Source of the DNA: Misgurnus anguillicaudatus
Lineage: Eukaryota; Chordata; Actinopteri; Cypriniformes; Cobitidae
NCBI RefSeq assembly: GCF_027580225.2
Contig: NC_073351.2
Coordinates: forward strand, 5,243,501 to 5,307,500
Length of the DNA: 64,000 bases
Reading direction: 5' to 3'
The position numbers and the translations under genes were made by a program. Shown piece by piece: positions 63,924 to 64,000 of this stretch (position 1 is the stretch's first letter; every line of letters starts with the position of its first letter). A model generated the notes under the pieces. It was given only the letters and a program-made list of their open reading frames with translations, searched no databases and was not told the DNA's origin.

Positions 63924-64000
63924 AGCATGGAAAAGCACTGCTTGGTCGAAACTTGCAAAGGTCCAACAATAAACTATTAAATAGTTAAAAAGTTAAATTG

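Larger units (their letters stand above)
41336..64000 (-). repeat. tRNA-Gln tandem array, right arm
   Basis: There are about 70 tRNA-Gln copies or fragments on the - strand, usually every 280-300 bp, reaching the window end. The array is interrupted at 42146-44880. Eight units lack a tRNA (junctions near 46408, 47157, 47337, 47958, 49737, 50624, 58644, 59534). Higher-order duplication is evident: about 1.3 kb near 49.74-51.05 kb recurs 8908 bp later, and blocks also repeat at offsets 2562 and 2279 bp. The tRNA consensus has D-arm GTGT/GCAC, anticodon loop CTTTGAA and T-loop TTCAAGT. Confidence 0.95.

Noticed and set aside
44829..63988. Dozens of overlapping open frames of 60-240 codons on both strands, with shared strings such as FHGVMVSTLDFESSD or LHRLLPTTKVPPRLELG
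   Set aside because: These are translations of the tRNA-Gln gene and its spacer. They follow the repeat period, not codon logic, and the strings decode to tRNA arms.
24727..64000. CRISPR-like regular repeats
   Set aside because: The unit is about 285 bp, contains a full tRNA gene, and spacers are homologous to each other. The genome is eukaryotic.

Overview
The window is eukaryotic nuclear DNA from a teleost, most likely a cyprinid. Reasons: GT-AG introns in a recognisable vertebrate gene (tropomodulin), very dense fish-type DNA transposons (hAT, piggyBac-like TTAA elements, Tc1/mariner-like), fish-type Ty3/gypsy and solo LTRs, and a huge tandem tRNA array of the sort seen in cyprinid genomes. 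The species cannot be fixed from the sequence.

Layout. (1) 1-10.1 kb: the last three coding exons of a tropomodulin gene on the + strand (258-401, 4067-4211, 8294-8325) with a long 3'UTR. Its introns are filled with MITEs, several with exact target-site duplications (TSDs). (2) 12456-18176: a nearly intact Ty3/gypsy retrotransposon on the - strand. It has 293-bp LTRs that differ at one base, a tRNA-Leu-type primer-binding site, gag, and a pol split by one in-frame TGA. (3) 18.2-24.7 kb: no gene, but a hAT MITE, a 2.5-kb inverted-repeat element of unknown family, and a fold-back element with 43-bp tandem repeats. (4) 24.7-26.8 kb and 41.3-64 kb: a tandem array of tRNA-Gln(UUG) genes, all on the - strand. 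Unit length is mostly about 280-290 bp. I count 78 copies or fragments, 20 of them identical to a 71-nt consensus. Long open frames here, on both strands, are translations of the repeat, not genes. (5) 26832-41335: a 14.5-kb DNA transposon lies inside that array. It has terminal inverted repeats of about 90 bp, an exact 8-bp TSD (CTACTGGG, array spacer sequence), and a multi-exon gene resembling the Kyakuja-Dileera-Zisupton (KDZ) transposases. That gene has N-terminal Cys/His clusters, a SWIM-type finger, a SAP-like segment, the KDZ core, and a Ulp1/C48-like C-terminal module. It is decayed by frameshifts and a nonsense codon and has been invaded by hAT, piggyBac-like and solo-LTR insertions, two of the last inside exons.

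The main observation is the KDZ/Zisupton-like element captured whole in a homogenising tRNA-Gln array, with its TSD still readable. Second in interest is the array itself: higher-order duplications, units that have lost the tRNA through short shared sequence, a degenerate subfamily including two copies with a Glu (UUC) anticodon, and no canonical TTTT terminator close to the tRNA 3' ends. Exon boundaries in the transposon are my reading of splice signals and frame. Those of exon 1, exon 10 and the last exons are the least certain.
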